From NCBI GenBank assembly GCA_011032825.1, contig JAADJZ010000015.1, positions 1,116,001 through 1,180,000 of the forward strand: a stretch of DNA of 64,000 nt, read 5' to 3'. Shown one piece after another: positions 1 through 11,847 of this stretch. Under the pieces are notes generated by a model. The model was not told the origin of the DNA. It made no database searches and saw nothing but the letters and a program-made list of their open reading frames with translations. This DNA is from Massariosphaeria phaeospora. Taxonomy: Eukaryota > Ascomycota > Dothideomycetes > Pleosporales. Made by a program: the position numbers and the translations under genes. How positions within the stretch are numbered: position 1 is the stretch's first letter; every line of letters begins with the position of its first letter.

Positions 1-76
1 ACAGCATTGCAACGCTGCTGACGCACGACCCACAACATCACCACCCACTCGTTGAGATCCTGCACAGTCGCTGAGC

Positions 77-895
77 ATGGCTTTCCACTCACCACGACAG
101 TCGCAGAACTTCTTCCAGTTCGATGCCTCGACCCCTCCACCGCCGCCTCCCAAAAGCAACCCCGCAACACCACAAACAGGACCTCCACTACCCCCTCCAC
201 CGCCTACCCAGACATCACAGCCCTACAGCAATCACCCGCAAGCCTCCACCCAAAACTCCTCGCAAGCGGCTCCCGATCAGCACCCCGTTCCACTTCCCGA
301 CGATGGCTGGCTGCCAAATGTACTAAAGGACAAGACGTACGTCACCCTGAAGCGGAATGGCGGGCGGCACTGAATTAGTGGCAGGACCGTGGACCTCCAG
401 CACGTGCTACAAACATCCGACCTCCAGCACGCCATTCTCCACAATCCCGAGACCACCCACCCCGCACTACCCGCATCGACGGCACCGCTACAAACACTCC
501 TCTCACAAAACATTGCAATCGCAGAGTCACTAAAGCAGCTCGAAGCGCATCTCCAACACCAGCGAGAGAGCACGCAGTCCCGTCTGTTGTCTTTGCGCGC
601 ACTAGAGCGTCAATGGAGAGCAAAGCAGGCAGAGCAGGATGAGGCACTGCGAGAGTTCAGCCCGCCAGCATTGTATCAGCGTCTCAGTGCTTCAGTAGGA
701 GAGCAAGAGGCGCTCTGTCGAGGTCTGGAAGAGAGCTTTCTCGAAGGTAGCGGTTCGGGTAGTAGCGATGCCGTTGCAAGCGAACGCGAGGTCTCTGAGT
801 TTGTGCGTAGGCTAAGAGATGGGCGCAAAGTTGCATATCTTCGCGCCGAGCGGAAGGAACGATGGGACGAGGGTAGAGTCGGTGGTTGGCGGTGA
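77..895 (+). CDS. vps37: ESCRT-I subunit VPS37 (Mod_r domain protein)
   Basis: Two exons, 77-336 and 385-895, joined across a 48-nt GTACGT..CAG intron, give 256 aa. Residues 1-80 are rich in proline and glutamine (runs of PPPPPP). The remainder is a helical Mod_r-like domain: a conserved start (VDLQHVLQ), a long heptad-rich helix, an FSPPALYQRL segment, then an acidic helix ending in SFLEG, and a basic C-terminus with the R..R..YLRAERKERW pattern typical of VPS37. By family knowledge it binds VPS23 and VPS28 in ESCRT-I and sorts ubiquitinated cargo at endosomes. The start is the first ATG in frame. The apparent start at 389 is a GTG codon inside exon 2, not an initiation site. I am fairly sure of the family; the exact N-terminus is less certain. 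Confidence 0.8.
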
Positions 896-1660
896 TATGA
901 CCATCTAGCGAAGCATTGGCATAAGAAATCGTGGCCCGATTCGCAAGGCTTTGTGCGTGCACTCCTGAGTATATCTGGTAACCTCCCAACTCAGCACCAA
1001 GAATGCGGTCTTGAATCGTCGGGAGCAATCTTGAAGACCCCCAGGACCCGCCTGTCTATCACTACCACAAGCCACTTATCAGTGCGAGAATTCCATTCGG
1101 TAACGGCCCTCTGAACAAGCACCAACACCCGTTGGAATACAGTGCAGTATCGGAGACCTCTGGTTGGAATGCGATGGGAGTTATTCACTGTGCAGAGCAT
1201 TGGGTAGTTGCCTGGATGTAACATGTAAGATTTTCTAGCATGATATAAGTAGGTTTATATTACCTCGACAAAGTCCTATGATATAAGCATATATAGAAAT
1301 GCATTTGCATATGATGCATGCATGTGGGAGGGTGTAACTGAAGCTGCCTGATTTCAGCATCGAATTCTTTTAATGCGGTAACATGATCGTCATTAGAAAA
1401 GGACGCGGTAGACATAAAACCCTAGTAGATCAATGCTGGATAGAATGCCCAATCGAGAATAGATGGTTGTATAGATTTGCTGGTAGATTATCTACGAGCA
1501 TAGTCATGTTTATACATGGCCGGATTGGTAGTCCCTTCAAGCTTGAGCGGCAATGGTCAACACTCTTTTGATGCCAATCCACTACCCCAGCTCCCACATG
1601 ATATCTTACACCCCGACCGTAGTCCCATCCCTACCATCCCTATCTCTACTCTCCCCCACT
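896..1660. other. Intergenic, convergent 3' ends
   Basis: This stretch lies between the 3' ends of the VPS37 gene (+) and the mitochondrial protein gene (-). It becomes AT-richer near 1220-1330, with short TATA- and ATGCAT-like runs. I see no convincing gene, repeat or RNA; the short open frames have no family resemblance. Confidence 0.5.
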
Positions 1661-2467
1661 TTACTCCCAAATGCCAAGCCACTTCTTAACCCTCCTCCTC
1701 CGCACACCAGTTTCGTCAACATAGTACCGCGGATCGTCCTGGTACTCCTCGCCGCGCTCTTCGGCCTCACGCACGCGCGCCAGCCGGAACTGCTTCCGCT
1801 TCTCGACATCCTCCTGCTTCTTCAGGCGCCTCTCGGCAGTGAGCTGCGACGTATGCATTACGTGCATTTTGTATACTTCGATGAAGCGGCTCGAGCTTTG
1901 CATCGGGTGGCGCAGGAATTCGCGTTTCGTGGGGAAAAGCTCCGCGTAGATGGTCTTGTGCATGAGCTCCATGTACCAGGCGGCGACGGCGAGGGTCAAG
2001 AGGATGCCCTAGGAGAAGGGGTTTAGCTGGTGTCGTTGCGCGGGTAGATTTATTATGGGAGTGTGTATTACCATCATAAACCACGCATGAATACCCCTGT
2101 TGTTCAAGAACCAGTGCGAGAAGGTGCCCTCCGGACTCATCATATTCGGATACTTCTTCTTGCGCATGCGCTCGCGGTCCTCGGCCGTCAATGCGGGCCC
2201 ATAGCTTCTCTGCCCAGACTCGCTGCGCGGCGTGGCGTTGCCATGAGAGGGCGGCCTGTACTTGTCGGGCTGCGGTATAACGGGCGCGGCGGCTTGTCGG
2301 CGGCGTAATTGTTCGGAGAGCGATTTGGGGTGTCTTGAGTTTGTTTTTGGCTGCGAGGATGCGTGGCGGAGCAGGGTGTTGGGGAGAAGCGGGCGCGCTT
2401 GCGGGCGCAAGAGGTGGTAGGCTCGTGGGAGGAGAAAGCGTGGTATTGAGGGGGCGAGAGCGGCCAT
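1661..2467 (-). CDS. Predicted mitochondrial single-pass membrane protein
   Basis: Two exons on the minus strand, 2467-2072 and 2008-1661, are separated by a 63-nt intron (GTAATA..CTAG) and give 247 aa. The first ~35 residues are basic, leucine-rich and free of acids (RAYHLLRPQARPLLPNTLLR), which looks like a mitochondrial targeting peptide. A conserved-looking block YPNMMSPEGTFSHWFLNN precedes one hydrophobic segment (about residues 128-145, spanning the splice junction). After it comes a charged, helical matrix- or intermembrane-space tail rich in E/R and ending RRRVKKWLGIWE. I do not recognise a named family. The arrangement suggests a small inner-membrane protein. It is divergent from the methyltransferase gene at 2737, and the two could share the 269-bp promoter region. 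Confidence 0.72.
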
Positions 2468-2736
2468 TGTTGTTGGTTAGCAACACCGAGGATTGCTGTG
2501 GATGCGGACTTGGGATGGGGTGACGATCTCTGAGGCGGTTTAGGTTGGTGGTCCGTGCGTCGGGGACAGCATCCGTCGTCTGCCCCCACTCTTCGTGCAC
2601 TTGCACCCGACTCCAGACTCTCACATGACTGGACATTCCAACCGCAGAACACTATCCAAACAATCCAAGCTAACAAGTGAGCTACTATCACAGCCCGTGT
2701 ACATGGTTCTAACTGTAGCATTCAGGTCTGACCCCA
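2468..2736. promoter_or_regulatory. Candidate bidirectional promoter region
   Basis: 269 bp separate the start codons of two divergent genes, the mitochondrial membrane protein (-) and the methyltransferase (+). Both core promoters must lie here or overlap the opposite 5' untranslated leader. I could not pick out a clear TATA box. Confidence 0.4.
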
Positions 2737-3801
2737 ATGCCTCCAAAAGTGACACCTTTCGGCTCGCAAGACTACTGGAACAACCGCTTCACCGCGAACT
2801 CGCATCCGTTCGAATGGCTGGAAGCTCCCACAGCGCTAGACCCACATCTCTTCGCAGCACTAAAACACACCAACGATGAGAATCCGGAGATACTGCATAT
2901 TGGATGTGGCACATCGTTGTTGTCGGATCATCTTCGGGCGCATATAAATAATCCCGCGCAAATCCATAATTTAGACTACTCCGAGGTGGCGATCACCGTT
3001 GGTCGGAAACGGGAAGTAGATCTGTATGGTGTAGAACGACAGGCGGAGAAGGTAAAGGAGCCAAACGGGGCGCCGAGGACTGAGCCAAAGCCCAAGGAGA
3101 GAAGCACGCTAGCCAACAAGGATGCAATACGGGACCAGCTGCCAGCGACATCGAAACCTCAACGACCGACCTACATGCGCTGGTCAACCGCCAACCTACT
3201 TGACCATTCCTCGCTCTTAACATGCTGCCAACCATCCACCTACTCGATCGTAGTGGACAAATCAACATCCGACTCGATAGCCTGCTCAGAGGATGTGTAC
3301 GTCCCCCTGCCATATCCCGTCAGCATCTCCCGTGACCCCCATTCCTCGTCTTCATCTGAACACACCACATCCTTCGAACCCATCCACCCACTGCACGTCC
3401 TAGCCATCCACCTCGCGCTCGTGTCCAAGCCCAAGGCGCGCTGGATATCACTCTCCTACTCGACGGACCGATTTCCCTTCCTGCATCATCCCCCACCGGA
3501 ACTACATAAGCAGGAATTAGAAAGGGCGTCTTCAGCTAGACTACCAGGTGTAGACCGGACGGAAGACTTCGTGGATAGCCTGGACTTCGATGATGATTTA
3601 TACGATATCCCGCAGAAGGTATTTGACAGTGGACTCCCAAATCCCGGCACACTATGGCGATTGGAGGCCAAGTACGAGATCGAGGTTCCACCAGCTGCAG
3701 CACCTGAAGATAGTAACGGGACTATACACCGGCCACAGATTCTCCACTGGGTATATGTTCTGGAGAGGACTGATGTAGAGGTCGCTGTTCGAGACAGTTA
3801 A
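2737..3801 (+). CDS. Class I SAM-dependent methyltransferase (METTL12/13-like)
   Basis: One uninterrupted frame of 354 aa. The N-terminus has the aromatic block YWNNRF..N..PFEWL found before the Rossmann fold in METTL12/METTL13/EFM-type methyltransferases. The glycine-rich SAM motif I is seen at about residues 53-60 (HIGCGTS), followed by the acidic strand LDYSE. The strand VVDKSTSDSI near residue 170 corresponds to the family's VVDKGTLDAI element. Between motif I and this strand is a low-complexity KPKERS insert. Such proteins usually methylate lysines or termini of proteins; the substrate here cannot be told. An upstream frame that starts at 2595 is in another phase and was not used. Confidence 0.75.
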   Translation: MPPKVTPFGSQDYWNNRFTANSHPFEWLEAPTALDPHLFAALKHTNDENPEILHIGCGTSLLSDHLRAHINNPAQIHNLDYSEVAITVGRKREVDLYGVERQAEKVKEPNGAPRTEPKPKERSTLANKDAIRDQLPATSKPQRPTYMRWSTANLLDHSSLLTCCQPSTYSIVVDKSTSDSIACSEDVYVPLPYPVSISRDPHSSSSSEHTTSFEPIHPLHVLAIHLALVSKPKARWISLSYSTDRFPFLHHPPPELHKQELERASSARLPGVDRTEDFVDSLDFDDDLYDIPQKVFDSGLPNPGTLWRLEAKYEIEVPPAAAPEDSNGTIHRPQILHWVYVLERTDVEVAVRDS

Positions 3802-3903
3802 TATCGACATCCTACGAGAATGCTTGTGACTACAATACAACACTTACTTAACACTAACATGGCCCATCTCGCTAAGATAGAATCACGTATTTGACAGCTG
3901 CCC

Positions 3904-5986
3904 TCAACTATACATTCCGCTCGCCCAACTCCTCCTATTCTCCGAGACATCCTTCCCCTGGAAGAAGATATCCACCTGATTCGGCTCGCCCTCCTTCCCT
4001 TCACGATAGTCATACCTGATCCTCTTCCACAACAACTTCGGATGCGTTTTGATCTCATCGAGAGTCAAGTTCACGCCCTCGCGTCCAACGCGGTTCACTA
4101 CCGGCCGCAGCAGCATCGCCAGACCGAAGGAACTCTCGTCGCGGATGATCGACTTGTTAGCGAAGTTCACCAGGCAGAAAAGCGCGGTGACTTGGATCAC
4201 ACAAATGGCGCCCATAATACCGAGTACCCATGGCCAGTCGACGTTGAGCTGTTGGCCCTGCACGGGGCGGGTGTATTGATTGGGGACCGTGTATCGCACG
4301 CCGTGGTCATCAAAGGCGGCAACGGCGCCGATGGTGTAGCGCGACAAGAGGCCTTCGACTTCCTTTATATTGACGATGTGGCTCGGACTCCATTTCGAGC
4401 CCGCGAGGTACGTTCTAGTCGAGCGGTCTTTCCAGCCCATTTCTTCCACGCCCGTCCATGCAATAGCGCCACTCGCGTAACGTGCCCAGTCGTCGTTGCC
4501 GTTGATGTGTTCAGTGTCTTCGAGTCTGAGGTTGACAAAGTTTTCTTGCTCGCCACCTAAGATTTCGGAGAGTGTATTTTCACACAGAAAGAGTGAAGGG
4601 TGCTTGATATCGTCACTGTACTGTTCTTGATACACCGTAAAATTTGTGCAGCGCGGGCCGCAATGTTCGAATGTGGCGCCTATCCAGGAGATTGAGCCCT
4701 GGGTTACTGCGGGTAGCTGGTATTTCTTCCAGTCTTGGCCTTTTTCCTGCAAACCAGTTAGTCGAATTTGGATCATCGACCAGTGGGGGATATAGTACCC
4801 GGCCTTCAATGTACAGAGGCTCATCGGCCACGTCTACAGTTTCCCCTCTAGTCTCCAGTTGTTTGCAACTCGCGGTCGCCCGAACACTTCGTTTGCTAAC
4901 TACATAATTCTTATACTGCTGATCTGGGTTCCTGTTGAAGAACTTGTACTCGTAAAACCCTTGCCCTTTATATATTGGTGTGCCAGGCAAAGAAGAAATA
5001 TCCCTTTGGATGTCGTTTAGTTCGAATTCATCAGGATACACGGACGCTTCCATGCCATAACTCCATGCTGCTTCCATTGGGATACCTTCGTTGGCAGTAG
5101 CGGGTGTGTCGATCTTCCAAGTTGATAGGTCGGCTACTGTGATATTGCCGTAAGTTAGAAGTGGCATTGCGTCGGACGGGTCCACGGGCCAGAAGAGGGA
5201 CAGAGACGCCACAAGGATTTGGGCGCCCACGTTGATAACAATCCAAGCCAAACATGCGATCCAGGTCAGTTTCGTCCCGTCGTCTCGGGCTTCGCGGAAC
5301 CAAGGCAAGTTTCTAAGCATTTTGACTTTTCGGATTCCAGGAAGGGATATTACCATGAGCTTGGCGACGTTGGTGAGAGTTTCAAGACCGAGAATCAGAT
5401 CGAAGACTTCGAGGGAGACATAACGTTTAGTAAGGAGGGACCAGCGCAGGGCAACCGCGTAGCGTTTCAAAGAGGATGCGAGATTGAGGCCGAGAGCTAG
5501 GGATAGGCCAATCATGATAGCGTTGAATATTCGGATTTCGATCTTGCTGAGTATTATCGATTCTTTGAACCCTTCATACGATTTCAACGTAATCCCGATA
5601 AGAAAACAGGACATTAACGTGACAAATAATCGATATGACCCTGTCCTGAATAAAAGCTTCCTCGACTCGTGGTAATCGTATGGCTTGGCAGTACTCAACA
5701 ACGACCGAGTATCACTGTCGAAAGGATATTTATTGTTCACGAGTCCGTAATCGCCGTTTCTCGTAAGCGTTGGCGATGTCGTCGTGGCAGATTGTGGCGC
5801 TTCTATATGTCCTTGCATAGCAAGATCAGCTTCGTTCCCGTCCGAGGGGTCATATAGTTCTAACGGAGAACCTGACGTGTGGCCATGTGGGCTGCTATCT
5901 CTTCGATTTGGAGGCGCGCCAAAGTCCATATGAGTTCTTGATATGCTGGCAGGTGAGAGGAGGCTCGGATCCGGATCTGGGTCCAT
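3904..5986 (-). CDS. Fungal-specific multi-pass membrane protein
   Basis: Two exons, 5986-4799 and 4746-3904, with a 52-nt intron (GTACTA..CTAAC..GCAG), encode 676 aa. The first ~110 residues are polar and disordered. Hydrophobic segments follow at about 120-136, 150-172 and 240-266. A large soluble region of about 300 residues (about 267-566) contains several Asn-X-Ser/Thr sites and cysteines, for example CGPRC, so it probably faces the outside or the ER lumen. A last membrane span lies at about 567-592, with a basic cytosolic tail. This layout recurs in uncharacterised fungal plasma-membrane proteins. I know no function for it. Its 3' end is only about 100 bp from the 3' end of the convergent methyltransferase gene. 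Confidence 0.75.
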
Positions 5987-7227
5987 AATGGTTGTGGATT
6001 TGGATTTTCAGACGTAGTTCGTGACGGAGCTGGCCCGCAGAATGCGCAGCTGCGGGACCGAGGGGCTTTTTGCTCGAGGGGAAAGCGACCCCACGGTACT
6101 AATCCACAGACGCTCCACTGACCTGTGCCATTCATATTTCCCGTCCGACTCGGGGCGACTCCTACCCCTGTAGCGATGAATTGGGGGCCAAAGGATGCGC
6201 TTTTAGTCTTATACCCGGAACCCTAGCCTAGAAGTCTCGAACGATACAATGAAGAAAAACCATTCTGAGAGATTATTTCTAGAAAAAGGGAATCGCATGT
6301 ATGTGATCAAGTTAACAGACTTCAGAAATCGTGTATGATGAACAGAAATAAGAGCTAGTCCCTGCTATCTGAAATAGCGTTGTTACTAACTAGCTGTACG
6401 GAGTACGGAGTACAAATGAACTTTCTCCAGCGCTTAAATTAAAGAGAGTGGGACACGGCCATAGTAAAAGGTTTCATTCGTCGATGGCTCTGCGCAGTGT
6501 GGTGGGTCGCTGACATTTCCCCCAAAAAGGGGCCGAGTCGAAGCATATCATAGGGCGGAATTATAGCCGTAGCCGCCTGGTTTGGTCGCGCAGATAGCGG
6601 TTATTCCGGTGAAGCGTAAAGGTGGTGGAGATGGAAAAGGTTAAATGAGCTGAAGTGAGGAAAAGTTCCGCTCTTTCTAACGCAGTAAGCGGGAAAGCGA
6701 TACGCCATCACAAGGAGCCGTGGTGGCCGCGTAAATAAGCACTCGCGATGTCCTGCATATTGACCGACTTCGAATTAACAGATCTATGGAGGATGAATAC
6801 TTAAGAAATGAATAGGAAATGTGTACTCCATACAATATGTCTTGGTTTCAGCCAGGTATTGCTTCAGGCAACCGGCTATCTACAACTTATAACGCCCGAC
6901 CCGCGTGTGTGCCTACTCCGTAATAGCGATCATGCATCTCAACGTTCAAGCAGATAATCTGGTAGAATATAACGAGTTGTGGTTGCTCAAGATTTTGTCC
7001 GCGGCTCTCCGGGCCAGTAGGAATGATCCTGACCCACTTTACTTGGCGTGGGAACACGAGCAGTCTTGCGTAGGGCGCATCTAAGTACATGTATCACGGC
7101 GGCCTTAATGACTAATGATGGAAAGCCTTATGGGGATATGGACCACTACAAAAGAACAAATTCGAGTCTCAGTAACTATTGACTCTACCTAAACAGCGTC
7201 TTGAAGACATTGCTCCTCATATCGAAA
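5987..7227. other. Intergenic 1.2 kb
   Basis: This is the upstream region of both the membrane-protein gene (-) and the GST gene (+). It holds a short perfect tandem repeat of TACGGAG units near 6396-6412 and no credible open frame. The small minus frame at 6887-7090 shows no family features. Confidence 0.5.
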
Positions 7228-8111
7228 ATGCCACCAGTAGTATTGTACGACATTCCAACCAAGGCGCCACCCAAAGCGTGGTCGTTGAATCCATGGAAAA
7301 GTAGGTCATTTTACTTTGCCCAGAATTTATATTGACAAAGAACAGATCGCATGGTGTTGAACTACAAAGGTATCGACTATAGAACTGAATGGGTTGAGTA
7401 TCCTGATGTCCGCCCGACTCTCAAATCTTTGTAGGTAAGGGCCAACTTATATATCTTGCATTACGTTAATCAACGCACAGTGGACTACTCCCGAATGATC
7501 CCAATGGCCCGGGTTATTATACCGAGTATACCATTCCGGCGATTCGCTACGAAGACGGTACCTATTCTATGGAATCCTGGAAGATCGTTCAAGAGCTTGA
7601 GAAGCAATATCCCACACCTTCCCTTCACCTCGATGACCCAATTACTGTCCAGGTTAGGGATCGTATCAGCAGTATATTGGACCCCATAAGGGGAGTCTTA
7701 ATTCCCAGGATGCCAAGGGGATTGCTGAGTGAACCATCGGGCGAGTATATCGTGCGTACGCGAGAGAAACAATTCGGCATGCCACTTGAGCAAGTCGAGA
7801 AAGAGTTAGGTGGAGAACAAGCCTGGAAGGAGGTGGAGCAGCCGGCGAAGGAGGTGGCTGAGCTGCTGAAAAAGAACGGAGGTCCGTTCTTCCTGGGGAA
7901 GACGAGTGAGCGTGCCAAGTGTACAGAATACTGATTACATGAGAAGGCTGACATTGAATTAGTATCATATGCCGACATGATCTTGGCTTCGTATTTGCAC
8001 TTCTTGAAGTGTGTGGGAGGGGAGGATAATTTCGAGCGGTTTGTGGCGTTGGATTCCGCGTTCGTCGCACTATATGATGCGTCAAAGGAGCTGTTGGCCA
8101 AGGACGACTAG
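7228..8111 (+). CDS. Glutathione S-transferase-like protein (fungal, UstS/etherase-type)
   Basis: Four exons, 7228-7300, 7346-7430, 7481-7905 and 7963-8111, give 243 aa; all junctions keep phase. The N-terminal thioredoxin-like half starts MPPVVLYDIP, continues through an RMVLNYKGIDYRTEWVEYP block (short strand, helix, second strand), and reaches the substrate loop with cis-Pro in YTIPAI followed by the SMESWKI glutathione-contact region. The C-terminal half is all-helical and ends with the SYADMILASYLHFLK helix typical of GST C-domains. The arrangement resembles fungal GSTs related to UstS and bacterial beta-etherases. The likely role is conjugation or reduction of electrophiles in the cytosol; the substrate is unknown. 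No neighbouring biosynthetic genes point to a pathway. Confidence 0.8.
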
Positions 8112-8233
8112 AACCCGGATTTTACTGTGTTCTGTAAGATCTTCAAGCATTTGAAATATTCATGTGTACTCAACTTACCATGGTGTCGAAAGAGCGGCTG
8201 AAGATCCCATTATTTTAACGTCCACATCAAGGA

Positions 8234-8794
8234 TCAATTGCCGAGATCCCGAGAGGCTTTTACCAATTGCACTGCTTTTGCTACTACATTTCGATCAGTC
8301 TGATATGTGAGCTTGTTGATGGTCTCTTCACACGAGAAGAACTCGGCTTCGAACTGGGCTTCTCCGGGCAGTTTTTCCGCCATGATGGTATCGTCAAGAG
8401 CTGCGATATACCACCAAACCAGTTTAACACTGGACCCATGCTCGAGTTCCCTGATTGTGCACATGAAAGGTTCTGTAGTCTCGGGATAGACGCGTGGCTG
8501 ATCGAGAACTTGGGCGGATTCGTCTACAGAGGGAGCTCGAGTTGCCATAGTTAGAGGAAGAATATGGCAGCGATAACCAGTTTCCTCCGTGACTTCTCGC
8601 GCTGCTGCATCCTTGCGAGATTCTCCACAATTGCGTCGGCCCTTCGCCAGAAGCCATTCGTCTTTCTCAAGGTAATGAACCAGACAGATCCGGTGTCGTC
8701 CCGGTGGGCTGGAGAGATGGAAGAGGATGGCGCCGCAGCTCTCGACAAAGTCTTCGGAGGAGAATTGTCGAGTGGGAAATGACGATTGGGCCAT
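8234..8794 (-). CDS. Nudix hydrolase
   Basis: A single exon of 186 aa with a complete Nudix box at residues 52-74: G52, then E58, then R66-E67 followed by E70-E71 and G73, matching GX5EX7REUXEEXGU. The N-terminal strand ESCGAILF is typical of the fold. These enzymes hydrolyse nucleoside diphosphates linked to another group, using Mg2+ held by the Nudix glutamates. Diphosphoinositol or diadenosine polyphosphates are common eukaryotic substrates, but the sequence alone does not decide. The start MAQSSF at 8794 was chosen because the frame upstream to 9367 lacks Nudix features and overlaps the divergent gene's leader. It lies head to head with the PHD-finger gene. Confidence 0.85.
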   Translation of the reverse strand: MAQSSFPTRQFSSEDFVESCGAILFHLSSPPGRHRICLVHYLEKDEWLLAKGRRNCGESRKDAAAREVTEETGYRCHILPLTMATRAPSVDESAQVLDQPRVYPETTEPFMCTIRELEHGSSVKLVWWYIAALDDTIMAEKLPGEAQFEAEFFSCEETINKLTYQTDRNVVAKAVQLVKASRDLGN

Positions 8795-9142
8795 ATTAGC
8801 GCTGTGGACAGGGCCGAGAAGCGCGGTTGCGTGTGCTCTGGAGATGCGACAGTACGAGGGTACAAGCTGAAAAACCGCGATGACGCGGGCTAACCGCATC
8901 GGGAATCGGCTATTTGCGACGCGCTCATCGCCCGACGTTTCCCAGGCGCAACTTCTCGCCGCATCCAGAAATCCACAATTCACCACCACCGCCCACCACC
9001 CACCCGCGCCCGCTTGTTTGGCCATAGTTCGCGTCGGTTGGCAGTTCTTGTTGCCCGTCCGCCACCCCTTGGACCAGAGGTTGCCCAGTCTTCGCGCCCC
9101 CCCTTCACGCGTCGCCCTACCGGCCACGGCCTCGCGCCCGTC
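8795..9142. promoter_or_regulatory. Candidate bidirectional promoter region
   Basis: 348 bp lie between the start codons of the Nudix gene (-) and the PHD-finger gene (+). Both strands are open in some frames, including an in-frame ATG at 9014 upstream of the chosen PHD-gene start, so the leader lengths are uncertain. No TATA box is obvious. Confidence 0.4.
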
Positions 9143-11847
9143 ATGGTCTCCAGAAAACGGGTCCGGGACGAGATGGAGGCACCGGAGCCCGCCGATGAAC
9201 CCAGCCTGCTGCAGAGACTGCGCAGCATGTGGCAGTTTGCCAACCTGGCGCAGTACATCCACTTGTTCGGCGACGCCGTCAAAATCGACCAGGACTTTGA
9301 CATCGAGGTACGCCCGGCTTGCGCCCGAGCCGTCGTCGCATGCGCTGCACCCTCTACAACAGAACAAGAGCTGATGTTGCTACAGGAACTAGAGAGTGAA
9401 TGCCTGAAGCCCCAGCCTTCGGAGAAACTCGCCCAGGTCGGCTTAGCACTGCTCAAGCATGTGTCGTCGCACAAAGGGCTCACGTATGCTCTCAACCCTT
9501 TACCGCACCCTGTCTCTGTACTGACGGATCACCAGCCCGGCCATCTTCGATGAGTATACGCGCCGACAGTTTGTGGCCAAAGCGCCGACGCGCAATCCGT
9601 TTGGAACAGAGGAATTGCCAAACAACTTCAACGACTTCGACGTCTTCACAAAGATCCGCGTCCTACAGCAGCTGTCCGTGTGGACGTTGAACAATCCAAA
9701 CACCATCAGAGAGAAACTCAACGCGAATGAACGCGAACAATCCCTCTGGGTAGGTGTTCGTGGCCCCACTCCTTTGCTCCTAGCTGACTTGCTTCATACA
9801 GCGCATTGAGCCGTTTGGCTGGGACGCCGAGGATCGTACGCTCTTCGTGTTGGATGACAACCGTCTGTACCGCCAGACCGAACCGCCACCCCCTCCCGCT
9901 CCAAAGAAGAAGTCGAAGGCTAAGCTGAAGAAGACTAGAGCCTCCCGGAGCAGCAAACGGAGAAGGCTTTCCACACCCGAAGCAGACAGTGCCAACGAAG
10001 ACGATGAGGCTACCATGGCCGAGAAAGAACCAGATATCGAGGACGATGGCCTAGGTGGCATGAGGTGGGAGTGCGTGTGTGTCACGATGGAGGACTATCA
10101 GGAGTACATGAACAGTATCCGAAAGAGCAAGGACGAGAACGAAAAGATCATGTATGCCCGCCTGGAGGATGAAGTGTTGCCCGAAGTCGCGAAAGTAGTA
10201 GAAGAACAAGAGCGGAAACAGGCTCGCAAGATGAAAGAGCTGCAACTGTTGGAGAAAGTAGCCACCGCCAAACGTTCGTCCAGGATATCAGCCAGAGTTG
10301 AGAAACAAAAGGAGGTTGAGGACGCAGAAGAGGCGGAACGAAGAAGACACGCTGAGCTGGCCATGGCCAGGGCCGAGCAGGATAAGCAGCGAAAAATGGA
10401 AGAAGTGTGTCCCCTGTCAATCCGCTCTTGATACATGTGCTAATAGTGGACAGGCTCGCGACTCGCGTACCATCACACGAGAGCAGCGGACTCGGGAGCG
10501 TGAAGCTAAACGCATCTTACATGAGGAAGAATTGCGAAGGCTGGAGCAGGACAGCGAGAAACTAGACTCCCAGGAGGCCAGACTCTCAGAGCGTCACCTC
10601 AAGGCCGAGATGAAGAGGCGCCAAGAAGAGCTCCAGAAACTCGGCGAAGAGGATGAGTCTTGGGTCTTTGATTGTGAGAAGTGTGGCCTGCATGGAGAGA
10701 ACTTTGTATGGTTCCTAGACGCGGTGGACATGGAACCCCAACTAACTGATTGCAGGACGACGGATCCCACAGTATCGCGTGTGACAAGTGCAATGTATGG
10801 CAACACAGCAAGTGCCATAACATCACCAAAGCCCAAGCCGACAGAGCCGACTTTAATTTCGTCTGCTCGACATGCTCTCGTAAGGAGCAGGAGGCAAAGC
10901 AGCCCAAGCTACCGTCATTGAAACTCCGATTTACTTCAGCCTCACCTCACACGCAGAAGGCGCCTCAGACAAATGGCGCTGCTTCTTTCATGCCTCCACG
11001 CCGATTAGAGTCCGTCCAAATCCCAGTGCCTGGATCGCCAGTTGCAAAACCCCTACCGCAATTACCTCAACCTCCGCACTCTTTGATGGATGGGCCCAGT
11101 CTTTCGCCTCGCGGCCAAGCTCAAGGTCCACCAGCAGCTTTTGGGTCGCCTTCTAGCCGTGCCATGGGTAGTCCCATATCTTTCCAACCTCGCCCTTATT
11201 CTTCCGGTCAACCAGGCGGCGTGTCTACAGCTAATGGCTTGCCAACTTCATCCCCTCCTCAATACAAGACTCCTCGACCAAGCTATGGTTTGCCACAAAA
11301 TGGCAGCCCCTTCACTGCTCCAAACCCACTCGGATCTTCACATAATATGCCCTATCCCAACAACTTTAGTCGACCAGCTTCTTCAGCAGGGCCTAGCGGC
11401 CCATATCAATCTCCAGTAAAACACTCCCCAGCTCCATCGCCGCGGCAGTCAAATGGTATACCAAACGGCTATAACTTCACCAACAGTCCACACTCATCTT
11501 TCCCTCCGACGTCGATACAGCGTCCATCCTTCTCTCCTACCAAACATAGCTCGCCACCGCCGCAGATGCGACAACCGTCTTCGCCGCTATTAATGCCAGT
11601 CACTGCCTCTTCTTCTCAAACGCCAGCACAGATTTTGCCCGACCCGATACCTGCTCCATCGAAACATGACGCTGCTCGTCCGGTCTCTAGCCACAGCGTC
11701 TCAGAGACTCAGATACTGCCCCCAATCAAATCTCTGTCGCCGAGTGCTCCTCCCCCAATTCTGAGCTCGCCAACCAAAAAGCTCTCACTTACACCAGAGC
11801 GCCCGCACTTTGCTCCCGTCAGTGGAAATGGTTTCGGCGGAGCCTAA
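9143..11847 (+). CDS. PHD-finger chromatin protein with DDT/WHIM-like N-terminal region
   Basis: Six exons: 9143-9307, 9386-9483, 9536-9749, 9802-10404, 10454-10705 and 10756-11847; 807 aa. Residues 15-200 hold a helical region (LRSMWQFANLAQYIHLFG, later RRQFVAK and LQQLSVWTL) resembling the DDT/WHIM parts of ISWI-partner proteins. Next comes a basic KKKSKAK stretch and a long charged coiled coil. A PHD zinc finger follows, split by intron 5, with CEKC, CDKC, HSKC and CSTC as zinc ligands. The last 300 residues are Pro/Ser-rich and disordered. It probably reads histone H3 tails within a chromatin complex. An in-frame ATG at 9014 would add 43 residues; MVSRKRVRDE is the more likely start. Confidence 0.8.

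Noticed and set aside
6396..6412. TACGGAG tandem repeat as a regulatory site
   Set aside because: Only about two units; short repeats of this type are too common to call functional.
8795..9367. Upstream extension of the Nudix frame to a 377-aa protein
   Set aside because: The added 191 residues lack family features, overlap the divergent gene's leader and first exon, and are explained by GC-rich composition.
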